Under the pieces are notes generated by a model. That model worked only from the letters and a program-made list of their open reading frames with translations, was not told the DNA's origin and searched no databases. DNA of 64,000 bases from Neolewinella lacunae. Its GTDB lineage: Bacteria > Bacteroidota > Bacteroidia > Chitinophagales > Saprospiraceae. A program made the translations under genes and the position numbers. The stretch is from contig NZ_JACSIT010000098.1 in the NCBI RefSeq assembly GCF_014349155.1, forward strand, positions 1 through 64,000, read 5' to 3'. Shown piece by piece: positions 33,746 to 42,455 of the stretch (within the stretch, counting starts at the first letter, position 1; each line of letters opens with the position of its first letter).

Positions 33746-34330
33746 CTATAACTCCTGCCGCCAACGCCAGTAGCCCATGATCGCAACGCCCACGTTTATC
33801 ACCATCATGGCCGCAAAGAGGATGGCCCCCGTGCTGAGGTATATGGCCACGTAGGCCAGGTCGATAAGCACCCAGTAGAGCCAGTTCTCCAGCCGGCGGT
33901 TGATCAGCAAAAAGGTGGTACTGACGCTGAACGCGGTCGTCAGTGCATCGGGGTAGGTGGCCGCCGCCACCAGCGTACTACTGAAAAGGTAGCCCAGCAG
34001 AACGCCCGCCACTGAACTGCCCCCGATCACCCAACCGTGCTCCCGCCACGACATCGACGATACCGCCAACCCTTCGCCCGCCGGCCCCCGCTGCCAGCGC
34101 CACAGGCCCACTCCCGCCATGACAAAGTAGAATACCTGCAACAAACCATCGGACACGAGCCGGTAAACCACAAAAGACTGGTAGGCCCACACCGCCGTGC
34201 TGATCGCCGCAAAGCCCCAGCACCAGTTACTACCCCGCGCCGCCAGGACAACGTAGGCGACGGACGTCAGCAGCGCCAGCCAATCGGCCCAGCCCGCCGC
34301 AGCAACTTGTTGTCCTAATTCTTGCAGCAT
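33746..34330 (-). CDS. pnuC: PnuC-type nicotinamide riboside transporter
   Basis: 194 residues, about seven membrane segments, with the Trp-rich substrate region of PnuC (GSNWCWGFAAISTAVWAYQSF, GVGLWRWQRG, RRLENWLYWVLIDLAYVAIYL). PnuC proteins import nicotinamide riboside by facilitated diffusion; some relatives carry thiamine or riboflavin. No kinase gene (NadR, thiamine) adjoins to decide. No convincing TPP or NAD riboswitch was found upstream. Confidence 0.85.
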   Translation of the reverse strand: MLQELGQQVAAAGWADWLALLTSVAYVVLAARGSNWCWGFAAISTAVWAYQSFVVYRLVSDGLLQVFYFVMAGVGLWRWQRGPAGEGLAVSSMSWREHGWVIGGSSVAGVLLGYLFSSTLVAAATYPDALTTAFSVSTTFLLINRRLENWLYWVLIDLAYVAIYLSTGAILFAAMMVINVGVAIMGYWRWRQEL

Positions 34331-34442
34331 CGGATGGCTTCTTTTCTAGAGGTAAATCTTCGGTTTTCTGGCAATGCCGTTTTGGGGAAAGGGGCAGAGT
34401 CTGGCCGACTTCCCTTGCTCTTCCTCCGGGGCGACGAGGAAT

Positions 34443-34460
34443 GCACCTGCGACCGCGCCC
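34443..34460 (+). repeat. GCGCGGNCGC repeat after tamL
   Basis: GCACCTGCGACCGCGCCC, six bases beyond the tamL stop on the minus strand. Confidence 0.8.
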
Positions 34461-34465
34461 ATATC

Positions 34466-36985
34466 CTAAAAAGGATAACCGAGGCCAAGTTGGAAAGTGA
34501 TGTCCCGCAACCGGAACGGACTAAAACTGCGCCAATAATCGCCCTCGCTGAAGGGGCTTTCGTCCTGCGGCAGGGCCACACCAAATCCGTCGTTGGGGTA
34601 GTTGTAGCGCATCGGCAGGGCGGCATCGAGGCGGAAGATGAAGTAGCTCAAGTCAACGCGCAAGCCCGTGCCCATCGCCACGGCCAGTTGCCGGTAGAAG
34701 GCTTCGTTGATGTAGCCACTCTCCGTTTCCGTAGGCGAAAAGCGGAACCAGGCACCAGGGCGCTCCTTGTCTTCGTCGAAGGTCCACACGTTGCCCACGT
34801 CGGCAAACAAGGCCCCCCGCACGAAGGAAAACAGCGGAAAACGGTACTCCACGTTCCATTCGAGGCGGAGGTCGCCGGTCTGGAAAAGGCGCAGGTTGTT
34901 GTCCGTATCCAGACTGAGGGGATCAACGTAGCCCCCCGGACCGAGCCCCCGCGGTGCCCAGGCCCGCATGGAGTTGGCCCCGCCCACAAAAAACTGCTTG
35001 ACGTAGGGCACCGCCTCCGCCCCGCCAAATGGCCGGCCTGCCCCAATGACAAAACGGGTGGCGAAACTGGATTGCGGGGTGTATTGCTTGTAGTAGCGCA
35101 CCTCCGTAAGGCCCAGCAGGTATTTGGCGTAAGTAGCGCCCGTGCGGGGGGTCCAGATATCGTTGCTACCACTTATTATATTGACCAGTTGGTTGAGTGC
35201 CTGCACCTCCGCACCCGCTACTTCCGCCGAACCAATGAACGAAAAAGAGCGTCCGCGCAGGTCGGGGCGGCCCGTACGGTTGTACTCAATGTTGCGGAAG
35301 AGCAGGGAGAAAAAGAACTGCTCGCCGAAACTCCGCTGCAAAAACTGGTTTTGGCGTAGGATGGCCTCGAATGCTGGTTCCGTCTGCGGCTCCAGCAAAT
35401 CAATGGCCAGGTGGTTGATGCGGTAACTGCTGGTGGTAGAGCGCCGGAAATCGTAGCCCAAGCGGGCGTTGAAAATGGTGTAGGCGTAGAAATCCTGAAT
35501 CAGCAGGTATTCGTAGCCGACGCTGTAGCGGGTGCTTGCCTTTTCTTTGAGCAAATCCAGAAAACGGGTATTGAGCAAATTGCCGCGCCAGGGAGCCGGG
35601 ATTTTGTTCAGCAAACCATACACCCCAAAATCTTTGAAACGGGGAAGGTTCAAACTCATTTCTGCGCCCAGGTCGACGGTATTGAAAAAAGCACTGTTGT
35701 TGCTTCCGGCCCGGGGATTGACCTCTACGCCAGCCCGCAGCGTCGTAACCAGTAACTCAGCCCCCCCCAGCAGGTTGCGGTTGCGAAAACTGGGGGTCAC
35801 GCCAAGGCCCAGGAGGTTGCCCGCTACCACCGCCCCCAATGAATTGTTGCGGTTGGTGTAATTCAGGTCAAGGTCAACCCCCAGAGACATGCGGTCGCTG
35901 GGCGACAATTGGATCTGGTAATTGAGCGTATAGGGCTGGAGCGAGTCCGCCCGTTGGTTGATCCGTACGAAGCGGTAGTTGCCCAGCCCGTTGAGCGCCA
36001 GGTTGGTCTTCTCCAGAGCTTCGCGGCTGTGGTATTCCCCTGGCTGCAGGAAAATGTTGCGGCGCAACACATCGGGCCGCATCTGAAAATCTTCCTGGTT
36101 GGAAAGGAAACGCACCCCTTCAATGAGCGTATCGCTGCGGAACTGGGAGTAGTCGCTCTCCAAAGCGCTGTAATCGGTAAGCACCGTGATGGACCCCACC
36201 CGGTAGCGGTGGTAGGCATCGTCGCGCTGCGGCGGCAAAATGCTCAGGTAGACGTCGGCGTAGCCCGCCCGCCGGCTGGTATCCACCTCCAGCTTATCGA
36301 AATAGGAACCGCTGAAAAAAGCGTAGCCCGCGTTGCGCAACTCCTGGCTGATGCGGGTTTTTTCTTCGTCAAACTTGTTCAGGTCCAGTGGCTCCCCCTG
36401 AATAAGGGCCGCATCAGACCGGGTGGCCTGGAGGATGCTGTCAATCTGCGGGTCCGGACAAGTGTACACCAGCGAATCGATGAGGAAACGGGGACCGGCA
36501 ATAACGTGGTAAATAAGGTTGACCTTACGCCGCTTACCCCGGTCGGCCTCGTGGTATACCCGCGCCCGGAAGTAGCCCCGGTACTGGAGAAACTCGGTCA
36601 TCTCCCGGGCCGACCGCCGGCTGAGGCTATCGCTGTAGACCACCGGCGGTTGCCCGATGGTGTTGCGCAGGAAGCGGTCAATGCGGGTAGTATCCTTGGC
36701 CTTGTTGTTGTCCAGGTAGAAATATTCCCGCGGCCAGATACCGAAAAAATTACCGTTCGGTTGCTGCATGGCGAGGGTAGAAAGCTCGTAGGCTACGTCA
36801 GAACGGTTGGTCACGCGCTCGGGATCTTCCAGCTTAACGCGCTGGCTGCTGAGCAATTCCTGGTTAGTCGGCAGATATTTGCTAGTATTGCACGACGCCG
36901 CCAGGGCTCCCACCAGGAATACCGGCCCGATCAGGCGCAAAGCACGCGCCAGTATGCCCATCAGCTCCGGTACCATCAAGTTCAT
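34466..36985 (-). CDS. tamL: TamL-type lipoprotein Omp85 (BamA/TamA family)
   Basis: 839 residues. An N-terminal signal with lipobox LAASC (LVGALAASCNTSKYLPTNQ) is followed by POTRA-like repeats (RFLRNTIGQPPVVYS..., GYFRARVYHEAD) and a C-terminal 16-strand barrel with FVVGGANSMRAWAPRGLGPG as the conserved substrate-loop region and a terminal aromatic strand (FQLGLGYPF). Bacteroidota use such a lipidated TamA relative with TamB to insert or export envelope components. TamB is not in the window. Start could also be the ATG at 36961, which would remove most of the overlap with the divergent methyltransferase gene. Confidence 0.9.
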   Translation of the reverse strand: MNLMVPELMGILARALRLIGPVFLVGALAASCNTSKYLPTNQELLSSQRVKLEDPERVTNRSDVAYELSTLAMQQPNGNFFGIWPREYFYLDNNKAKDTTRIDRFLRNTIGQPPVVYSDSLSRRSAREMTEFLQYRGYFRARVYHEADRGKRRKVNLIYHVIAGPRFLIDSLVYTCPDPQIDSILQATRSDAALIQGEPLDLNKFDEEKTRISQELRNAGYAFFSGSYFDKLEVDTSRRAGYADVYLSILPPQRDDAYHRYRVGSITVLTDYSALESDYSQFRSDTLIEGVRFLSNQEDFQMRPDVLRRNIFLQPGEYHSREALEKTNLALNGLGNYRFVRINQRADSLQPYTLNYQIQLSPSDRMSLGVDLDLNYTNRNNSLGAVVAGNLLGLGVTPSFRNRNLLGGAELLVTTLRAGVEVNPRAGSNNSAFFNTVDLGAEMSLNLPRFKDFGVYGLLNKIPAPWRGNLLNTRFLDLLKEKASTRYSVGYEYLLIQDFYAYTIFNARLGYDFRRSTTSSYRINHLAIDLLEPQTEPAFEAILRQNQFLQRSFGEQFFFSLLFRNIEYNRTGRPDLRGRSFSFIGSAEVAGAEVQALNQLVNIISGSNDIWTPRTGATYAKYLLGLTEVRYYKQYTPQSSFATRFVIGAGRPFGGAEAVPYVKQFFVGGANSMRAWAPRGLGPGGYVDPLSLDTDNNLRLFQTGDLRLEWNVEYRFPLFSFVRGALFADVGNVWTFDEDKERPGAWFRFSPTETESGYINEAFYRQLAVAMGTGLRVDLSYFIFRLDAALPMRYNYPNDGFGVALPQDESPFSEGDYWRSFSPFRLRDITFQLGLGYPF

Positions 36986-37712
36986 AAGCAGCCTGCGTCT
37001 GAAAAAGGTGCGACAAAACTACCACAAATTCGTCGCCGAAGGCGGCCGCATCGTGGAAGAACTACTCGCCCAGGAACGCTACCGCGTGGATCATCTGTAC
37101 GCCGAAGAAGCGTGGGCCGCCGCATTACCACAGCCGCCCACCGTCCCCTTAACGCTGGTGACCCCGAAAGAATTGGCCAGAATTTCTCAATTGACCACCC
37201 CCAACCAGGTGCTGGCCGTCGTGGATCTCCCCGATCCCGCCACCGGCTTCCCATCCCAAATGGATAGCTCCTGGTCCTTGTTCCTCGATGGTGTGCAATC
37301 TCCCGCCAACCTCGGCGCGCTGCTGCGTATTGCCGATTGGTTTGGCTTCCACCACGTCGTCGGCGGGCCAGGGACGGCCGATCTCTACAACAGCAAAAGC
37401 ATCCAGGCCAGCATGGGTTCTTTTCTGCGCATCGACTACCGCGAGGGGACGCTGACGCACCTCCTCGCTCAGTTTCCTGCCTTAACGACTTTCGGTGCCG
37501 ACCTCGCCGGCGAAAACATTTACACCCTGCGCGCCCCCGCCGCCGGCCTCCTCGTCATCGGGGCCGAAGGACCGGGCTTGAGTGAAGAGGCGCGGACGCA
37601 GGTGCAAAGATGGGTAACCATCCCCCGCGCACCCGGTCGTGCGGCCGAAAGCCTCAACGCTGCCGTTGCCGCCGGCATCCTCTGCGGAGGCATCCGCTTC
37701 AGCCAGGGCTAA
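36954..37712 (+). CDS. SpoU/TrmH-family RNA 2'-O-methyltransferase
   Basis: 252 residues from the ATG at 36954. A short substrate-binding part (HKFVAEGGRIVEELL) is followed by the knotted SPOUT domain: LFLDGVQSPANLGALLRIADWFG (motif 1), LVIGAEGPGLSEEA (motif 2), and IPRAPGRAAESLNAAVAAGILC (motif 3). It methylates ribose in rRNA or tRNA; the target base is not known. The start is uncertain because it overlaps the beginning of the divergent tamL gene. The 18-bp repeat core occurs in frame near 37589-37605. Confidence 0.87.
   Translation: MPISSGTIKFISSLRLKKVRQNYHKFVAEGGRIVEELLAQERYRVDHLYAEEAWAAALPQPPTVPLTLVTPKELARISQLTTPNQVLAVVDLPDPATGFPSQMDSSWSLFLDGVQSPANLGALLRIADWFGFHHVVGGPGTADLYNSKSIQASMGSFLRIDYREGTLTHLLAQFPALTTFGADLAGENIYTLRAPAAGLLVIGAEGPGLSEEARTQVQRWVTIPRAPGRAAESLNAAVAAGILCGGIRFSQG
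37589..37605 (+). repeat. GCGCGGNCGC repeat core inside the methyltransferase gene
   Basis: GGCGCGGACGCAGGTGC, encoding part of EARTQVQRW. The centre base is A, as in the copy inside the Eco57I-type gene at 2344. Confidence 0.6.
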
Positions 37713-37733
37713 GCCCTCCCAAAATCCCCAACC

Positions 37734-38498
37734 ATGCTACACTACAAAGAAATGGGCGAAGGCACGCCCCTCGTTATTCTCCACGGCCTTTTCGGGATGC
37801 TCGACAATTGGCAGACTCTGGGCCGCGAGTGGGCACAACACTATCGCGTCATCCTGGTTGATCTGCCCAACCACGGCCGCAGCCCGCACACCGAAGCAAT
37901 GGATTACGACACGATGGCCGAGGCCGTCGCTCACCTCCTCGAAACGCTGGACATCCATGAATGCTACCTGCTGGGCCACAGCATGGGCGGGAAGGTGGCC
38001 ATGCATACGGCCCTGACTTATCCCGGCCTGGTTAAAAAGTTGGTGGTGGTCGATATTGCCCCCCGGGCTTACCGCCGGGGGCACGACGATATCTTCGCCG
38101 CCCTCCAAACCCTCGATCCCGCTGCGCTGTCCGACCGTTCCGAAGCCGCCGAACAACTCGCCAGGCACCTCCCCGACCCCGGGGTCCAGCTTTTCTTGCT
38201 CAAAAACCTGGCCCGCAAGCCCGGCGGCGGCTTCCAGTGGCGGATGAACCTGCCAGCCATTTTCCGGGAGTACGATAAGCTGGTTGGCAGCGTCGGCAGC
38301 CCCGGCGTCACCTTTTCCGGTCCTACCCTGTTCCTGCGCGGCGGGCGAAGCGGCTACGTACGCGAAGAAGACCGGGCAGACATCCTCGAACGCTTCCCGG
38401 CCGCCCAACTGGCGACGGTCGAAAATGCCGGCCACTGGGTCCACGCCGAACAACCCGAAGCCACCCAGGTCTGGGTCAACGACTTCCTGGCCGAATAA
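37734..38498 (+). CDS. Alpha/beta hydrolase (YbfF-like esterase)
   Basis: 254 residues, ATG at 37734, 21 bases after the preceding stop, so probably one transcript with the RNA methyltransferase. ILHGLFGMLDNW, DLPNHGRSPHTEAMDYDTMA and the nucleophile elbow LLGHSMGGKVAM are typical of YbfF-type esterases. The catalytic His is in ENAGHWVHAEQPEA. No signal peptide. Natural substrate unknown; acyl-CoA or small ester hydrolysis is known for the group. Confidence 0.88.
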   Translation: MLHYKEMGEGTPLVILHGLFGMLDNWQTLGREWAQHYRVILVDLPNHGRSPHTEAMDYDTMAEAVAHLLETLDIHECYLLGHSMGGKVAMHTALTYPGLVKKLVVVDIAPRAYRRGHDDIFAALQTLDPAALSDRSEAAEQLARHLPDPGVQLFLLKNLARKPGGGFQWRMNLPAIFREYDKLVGSVGSPGVTFSGPTLFLRGGRSGYVREEDRADILERFPAAQLATVENAGHWVHAEQPEATQVWVNDFLAE

Positions 38499-38566
38499 CG
38501 AAACTTAAGCGCCCAACAATCCCCCTGACCCCGGTAGGGGTCGAACCTGAATAACCCCGGATGTAG

Positions 38567-38703
38567 GATGCCCCGCATCCGCAATCCGGGGACCTCCCGC
38601 AGGAAGATGCCCCGCATCCGCAATCCGGGGACCTCCCGCAGGAAGATGCCCCACATCCGTACTTCGGGGACCTCCCGCAGGAGGATGCCCCGCATCCGTA
38701 CTC
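38567..38703. repeat. 39-bp tandem repeat, about 3.5 copies
   Basis: Units begin GATGCCCCrCATCCG at 38567, 38606, 38645 and 38684, exactly 39 bases apart, with a few substitutions in the third and fourth. Each contains GGGGACCTCCCGCAGGA. It lies between convergent genes. 39 is a multiple of three, so both strands stay open, but neither open frame looks like a gene. Confidence 0.92.
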
Positions 38704-38719
38704 CAGCCCCACCAGCACG

Positions 38720-39247
38720 CTACTCCCCCCGCTCCGCCAACAAGTCGCTGTAACTACGTTCCACCAGTTCCTCCTGCGCTACGCCGAGGTAGGCCATGTA
38801 GGCTTCGCACTGGGCCAGGAGGGTCTCCCGCTCGGCGGCGCTTTCCCCGATGGCTTCAATCTCCAGGAAATGCCCCAGGCCTAAAACTTCGTCGAGGTGA
38901 AATTTCACGTTGCCGATGAAGAAAATTTCGCGGCGCTTATCCACGCAAACCCAGGTGCCGAGCGCCCGGCCCAGGGTAGCGGCCAGGCTTTGGGCCACCG
39001 CCTCGCCGGGCAGCACCGTCAGAGATACCGCACTGTCTTTCGGCCCGGCCTGGTTGGCCCGCTGGTAAAAGATGAGGCTCTGTTCGATGGTGCCGTGGCG
39101 GAGCTTCAGCCGGCCAGCGGGTACGTGGAAGTAATGGTCAACCTGGTGGTCAGTTCCCCGGAATTCGGCACCCCCGGCCAGCAGCAACTTTCGCTGTTCA
39201 GCGCTGCGGTGGGTGCGGGCCTTAATTTCTACCAGGTGTTTTTGCAC
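38720..39247 (-). CDS. CYTH-domain protein
   Basis: 175 residues with the CYTH tunnel fold: N-terminal VEIKAR (ExK-type motif), RLKLRHG, LIFYQR, then charged strands KFHLDEV and GHFLEIEAIG. CYTH proteins bind triphosphates with divalent metals (thiamine triphosphatase, class IV adenylate cyclase, inorganic triphosphatase). The specific reaction cannot be read. It lies seven bases downstream of the proS stop in the same direction, so it probably belongs to the same transcript. Confidence 0.85.
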   Translation of the reverse strand: MQKHLVEIKARTHRSAEQRKLLLAGGAEFRGTDHQVDHYFHVPAGRLKLRHGTIEQSLIFYQRANQAGPKDSAVSLTVLPGEAVAQSLAATLGRALGTWVCVDKRREIFFIGNVKFHLDEVLGLGHFLEIEAIGESAAERETLLAQCEAYMAYLGVAQEELVERSYSDLLAERGE

Positions 39248-39254
39248 GGTGCTC

Positions 39255-40724
39255 TTAGTATGCCTTGGCGAAAATGACGCGCCGGTGGCTGGGCTTACCC
39301 GTCAGGATGCACTTGCCGGCCTCCTCGGGGGCATCGTTGGGGATGCAACGGATGGTAGCCTTGGTCATTTCCTTGATCTTGAGCTCCGTTTCCGTGGTAC
39401 CGTCCCAGTGGGCGTAGATGAAGCCGGGAATGTCGCGGTTCAGAATGGCCTCGAACTCCTCGAAGGTATCGACGTGGTGGGTGTGGGCCGTCCGGAAGTC
39501 CAGCGCCCGCTGGAAGAGATTATTCTGGATATCGTCGAGCAGGCTTACCACGTGGTCCACAATGCCTTCCAGGGGTTGGCTTTCCTTGGTCTTGTTGTCG
39601 CGGCGGGCCACTTCAATGGTGCCGTTTTCGAGGTCGCGGCTCCCCAGGCCGAGGCGGACGGGGATGCCTTTGAGTTCGTTTTCGGCAAACTTGAAACCCG
39701 GGCGCTTGGTGTCGTCGCTGTCGTAGCTGACGCGTACCCCGCGGGCCTTGAAGGCGGCCAGCAGTTCAGCGGCTTTGGCATCCAGTGCCTCGTTGGGCTT
39801 GGGGATGGGGATGATGACCACCTGAATGGGAGCCAGCCGGGGGGGCAAAACGAGACCTTCGTCGTCGGAGTGCGTCATGATCAGGCCCCCGATCAAGCGC
39901 GTGGAAACGCCCCAGCTGGTGGCGTAGACGTATTCTTCCTGGTTGTCCTTGTTGGCAAATTTTACGTCAAAGGCCTTCGCAAAGTTCTGGCCCAGGTTGT
40001 GGCTGGTGCCCGCCTGGAGTGCCTTGCCATCCTGCATCAGGGCTTCGATCGTGTAGGTATTGTCGGCCCCGGCGAAGCGCTCGTTTTCTGTTTTGTATCC
40101 CCGGATGACGGGCATGGCCATGTACTCTTCCGCAAACGTGGCGTACACTTCCTGCATCTGCAAAGTCTCCGCCTGGGCCTCCTCTGCGGTGGCGTGAGCG
40201 GTGTGGCCCTCCTGCCAGAGGAATTCGGCAGTGCGGAGGAACAGGCGGGTGCGCATCTCCCAGCGCACTACGTTGGCCCACTGGTTGATGAGCAGGGGAA
40301 GGTCGCGGTAGCTCGTCACCCAATCGCGGTAGGTGTTCCAGATGATGGTTTCGGAGGTGGGTCGCACAATGAGTTCCTCCTCCAGCTTCGCCTCGGGGTC
40401 CACAATCACCCCGCTGCCGTCGGGGGCATTCATGAGGCGGTAGTGCGTCACCACGGCACATTCCTTGGCGAAGCCTTCCACGTGGGCAGCCTCCTTGCTG
40501 AGGAAAGATTTGGGGATGAAGAGCGGGAAATAGGCGTTTTGGTGGCCCGTTTCCTTAAACATGTCGTCAAGTTGCCGCTGCATCCGCTCCCAGATCCCGA
40601 ATCCGTAGGGCTTGATGACCATACAGCCCCGCACGGCGGAGTTGCTGGCCAGGTTGGCGTTCTTTACAATGTCCAGATACCACTGGCTATAATCTTCGTT
40701 GCGGGGGGTAACGGCACTGGCCAT
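39255..40724 (-). CDS. proS: Prolyl-tRNA synthetase, archaeal/eukaryote-like type
   Basis: 489 residues from the ATG at 40724 ([20 protein letters not shown]), with another ATG at 40748 possible. Class II motifs: [16 protein letters not shown] (motif 2 region), [24 protein letters not shown], and a C-terminal anticodon-binding part ending in a Cys/Lys-rich segment and terminal AKAY. The bacterial editing insert is absent, as in ProS type 3 enzymes. It charges tRNA-Pro. A dispersed-repeat copy lies just upstream, in its 5' leader. Confidence 0.93.
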   Translation of the reverse strand: MASAVTPRNEDYSQWYLDIVKNANLASNSAVRGCMVIKPYGFGIWERMQRQLDDMFKETGHQNAYFPLFIPKSFLSKEAAHVEGFAKECAVVTHYRLMNAPDGSGVIVDPEAKLEEELIVRPTSETIIWNTYRDWVTSYRDLPLLINQWANVVRWEMRTRLFLRTAEFLWQEGHTAHATAEEAQAETLQMQEVYATFAEEYMAMPVIRGYKTENERFAGADNTYTIEALMQDGKALQAGTSHNLGQNFAKAFDVKFANKDNQEEYVYATSWGVSTRLIGGLIMTHSDDEGLVLPPRLAPIQVVIIPIPKPNEALDAKAAELLAAFKARGVRVSYDSDDTKRPGFKFAENELKGIPVRLGLGSRDLENGTIEVARRDNKTKESQPLEGIVDHVVSLLDDIQNNLFQRALDFRTAHTHHVDTFEEFEAILNRDIPGFIYAHWDGTTETELKIKEMTKATIRCIPNDAPEEAGKCILTGKPSHRRVIFAKAY

Positions 40725-41025
40725 ACTAAACTTTTGCTTGTGTTTCAACGTTTTATAAGGGCGCGGTCGCAGGTGCCGGGAAAAGACAAAAATAGCAGGG
40801 GAGCTTACCCAACTTTGCTTTTAAAGTCTTATCATTGAACCTGCGTCAGCGCAAAAAAGAAGCTTTTCTTCCCCCTGGAGCAGGCTTTTTTTAGTCGTAC
40901 CGGCGCTTTAACGTCAAAATACGACGGCTTTAAGGCCTTCTTAACCAAAAGGAAGGCACAAAAGTACTACTTTCGACCTTGTAATAAGTGGCAGACTCAC
41001 GGATTACGATAAATCTACCATCATC
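40725..41025. other. Divergent spacer between proS and the repeat-rich protein gene
   Basis: Holds the dispersed repeat at 40759 and, near 40968, TACTTTCG, one mismatch from the -7 box for the gene at 41026. No gene recognised. Confidence 0.4.
40759..40780 (+). repeat. GCGCGGNCGC repeat before proS
   Basis: GGGCGCGGTCGCAGGTGCCG with T at the variable centre; 35 bases from the proS ATG. Confidence 0.8.
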
Positions 41026-42246
41026 ATGCGCAAGCAAAATTATTTCACCTCCCTACTCGGCCTCCTGGCCTTACTCTTCGTAGCCGTCCCCGCTTCGGCG
41101 CAGTACGACGATGTCTATTACAACCCGGACGACTTTCAGAGCAATGAGTACTCCGGTACCTATTACAGCGACGAGGACTATAGCGACCAATCTTACGATG
41201 ACGAAAGCTATACCTACGCTGATGATACCTACGACTACTACTACAGCAGCCGCATCCGCCGTTTCCGCCGCCCCGTTGGTAACTTTAACTACTTCGACCC
41301 TTACTACATTGATGCGGGTTACTACGACCCCTTCTACCGCCAGGGGCCAACCACCGTACTGATCTACAACACCGGCAGCTTCTACCGCCCCGTGCGGACG
41401 GCATTCGGTACGCGCCTGATCAACGTCGGCTTTGGTAATCCCTACGCTGGCTTCGGTGCTTTCGATGCCTGGGGACGCCCCATCGGCTTCAACTCATGGG
41501 GTAACTCCTGGAACCGTGGCTGGGGTAACTCCTGGAACAACGGCTGGGGCAACTCCTGGAACCGTGGCTGGGGCAACAACTTCGGTGCATTTGGTGGCCC
41601 CGTTGGTGCCTTCGGTGTTGGTAGTGCCTACTACTGTCCTCCCACCTTTGGCGGTGGCGTGGTCTACAACACCACCAACGTAGTGGTAAACAACAACCGG
41701 AATACGACGACGCGCCCCCGCGCCGAGACAACTTCCATCGCCGATCGCATCAGCCGCACGCAGGCCCGCCAGATCAATACATCTACCGTAGAGAAAAGTG
41801 CACTTAACCGCAGCACCACTGGCCGTGCAGTAACCCCCACTGCCAGCAATCGCCCCACCTCAACGCGTTCTACCGGAACCCGCATTGACCAAAACCGCAC
41901 CACGGTTCGTCCTTCTGCCAACCAGACCCGGTCTGCAACGCCCAGCCGTTCCGCTACGCCCAGCCGGGGCTACACCCCCAACCCTGCGGCTACGCCCAAC
42001 CGTTCGGTGACGCCCAGCCGGGGCTACACCCCCAGCCGTTCTGCTACCCCCAGCCGGAGCTACACGCCTAACCGTTCCGCTACTCCCAGTCGCTCCGTAA
42101 CGCCCAGCCGGGGCTACACGCCCAGCCGCTCCGCAACGCCGAGCCGTAGCTACACTCCCAGCCGGAGTGCTACGCCGAGCCGTTCCAGCAGCCCGAGCCG
42201 CTCCAGTGGTACGCCCAGCCGTTCCGGCGGACGCGGTGGCGAATAA
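41026..42246 (+). CDS. Secreted low-complexity protein with TPSRS repeats
   Basis: 406 residues. A signal peptide (LLGLLALLFVAVPASAQ) is followed by a Tyr/Asp-rich part (about 27-80), a Tyr/Phe-rich middle, a Gly-Trp-Asn section with four NSWNxGWG repeats (about 160-190), a Thr/Asn/Arg region, and a C-terminal array of SRSATPSRGYTP-like repeats (about 305-400) that is strongly basic. No enzyme domain is seen. Such basic Ser/Thr/Pro tracts could bind surface polysaccharide or nucleic acid (speculation). Monocistronic, with a strong terminator. Confidence 0.75.
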   Translation: MRKQNYFTSLLGLLALLFVAVPASAQYDDVYYNPDDFQSNEYSGTYYSDEDYSDQSYDDESYTYADDTYDYYYSSRIRRFRRPVGNFNYFDPYYIDAGYYDPFYRQGPTTVLIYNTGSFYRPVRTAFGTRLINVGFGNPYAGFGAFDAWGRPIGFNSWGNSWNRGWGNSWNNGWGNSWNRGWGNNFGAFGGPVGAFGVGSAYYCPPTFGGGVVYNTTNVVVNNNRNTTTRPRAETTSIADRISRTQARQINTSTVEKSALNRSTTGRAVTPTASNRPTSTRSTGTRIDQNRTTVRPSANQTRSATPSRSATPSRGYTPNPAATPNRSVTPSRGYTPSRSATPSRSYTPNRSATPSRSVTPSRGYTPSRSATPSRSYTPSRSATPSRSSSPSRSSGTPSRSGGRGGE

Positions 42247-42297
42247 GCACTACTGAAATATGGAAGCTGACCAATGGTCTATTTCCAAGAAACCCTG

Positions 42298-42337
42298 GGC
42301 AGGGGTGGAAGCGCAGCTTCCACCCCTGCCGTTTTTT
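42298..42337 (+). terminator. Strong intrinsic terminator
   Basis: GGCAGGGGTGGAAGC pairs perfectly with GCTTCCACCCCTGCC around GCA, followed by GTTTTTT. It ends the gene at 41026-42246. Confidence 0.9.
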
Positions 42338-42455
42338 AGCGGTTAAAGTATTCTTAAGCGGCGGCGTTCCGCAGCGGATGGTTGAACCTAGCGACCCGTT
42401 CAGCCGTATTTTAGCCGATGTCTTTCCTCCCATCCTAGTCCCCCCATTCATCGCC

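Noticed and set aside
38530-38560. tRNA T-arm-like word GGGGTCGAACCTGA
   Set aside because: No acceptor, anticodon or D arm could be built on either strand, and the same word recurs in the repeat at 33.6 kb.
38476-38753. Open frames on both strands across the 39-bp repeats
   Set aside because: They are open only because 39 is a multiple of three; they have no start context and repeat the same 13 residues.
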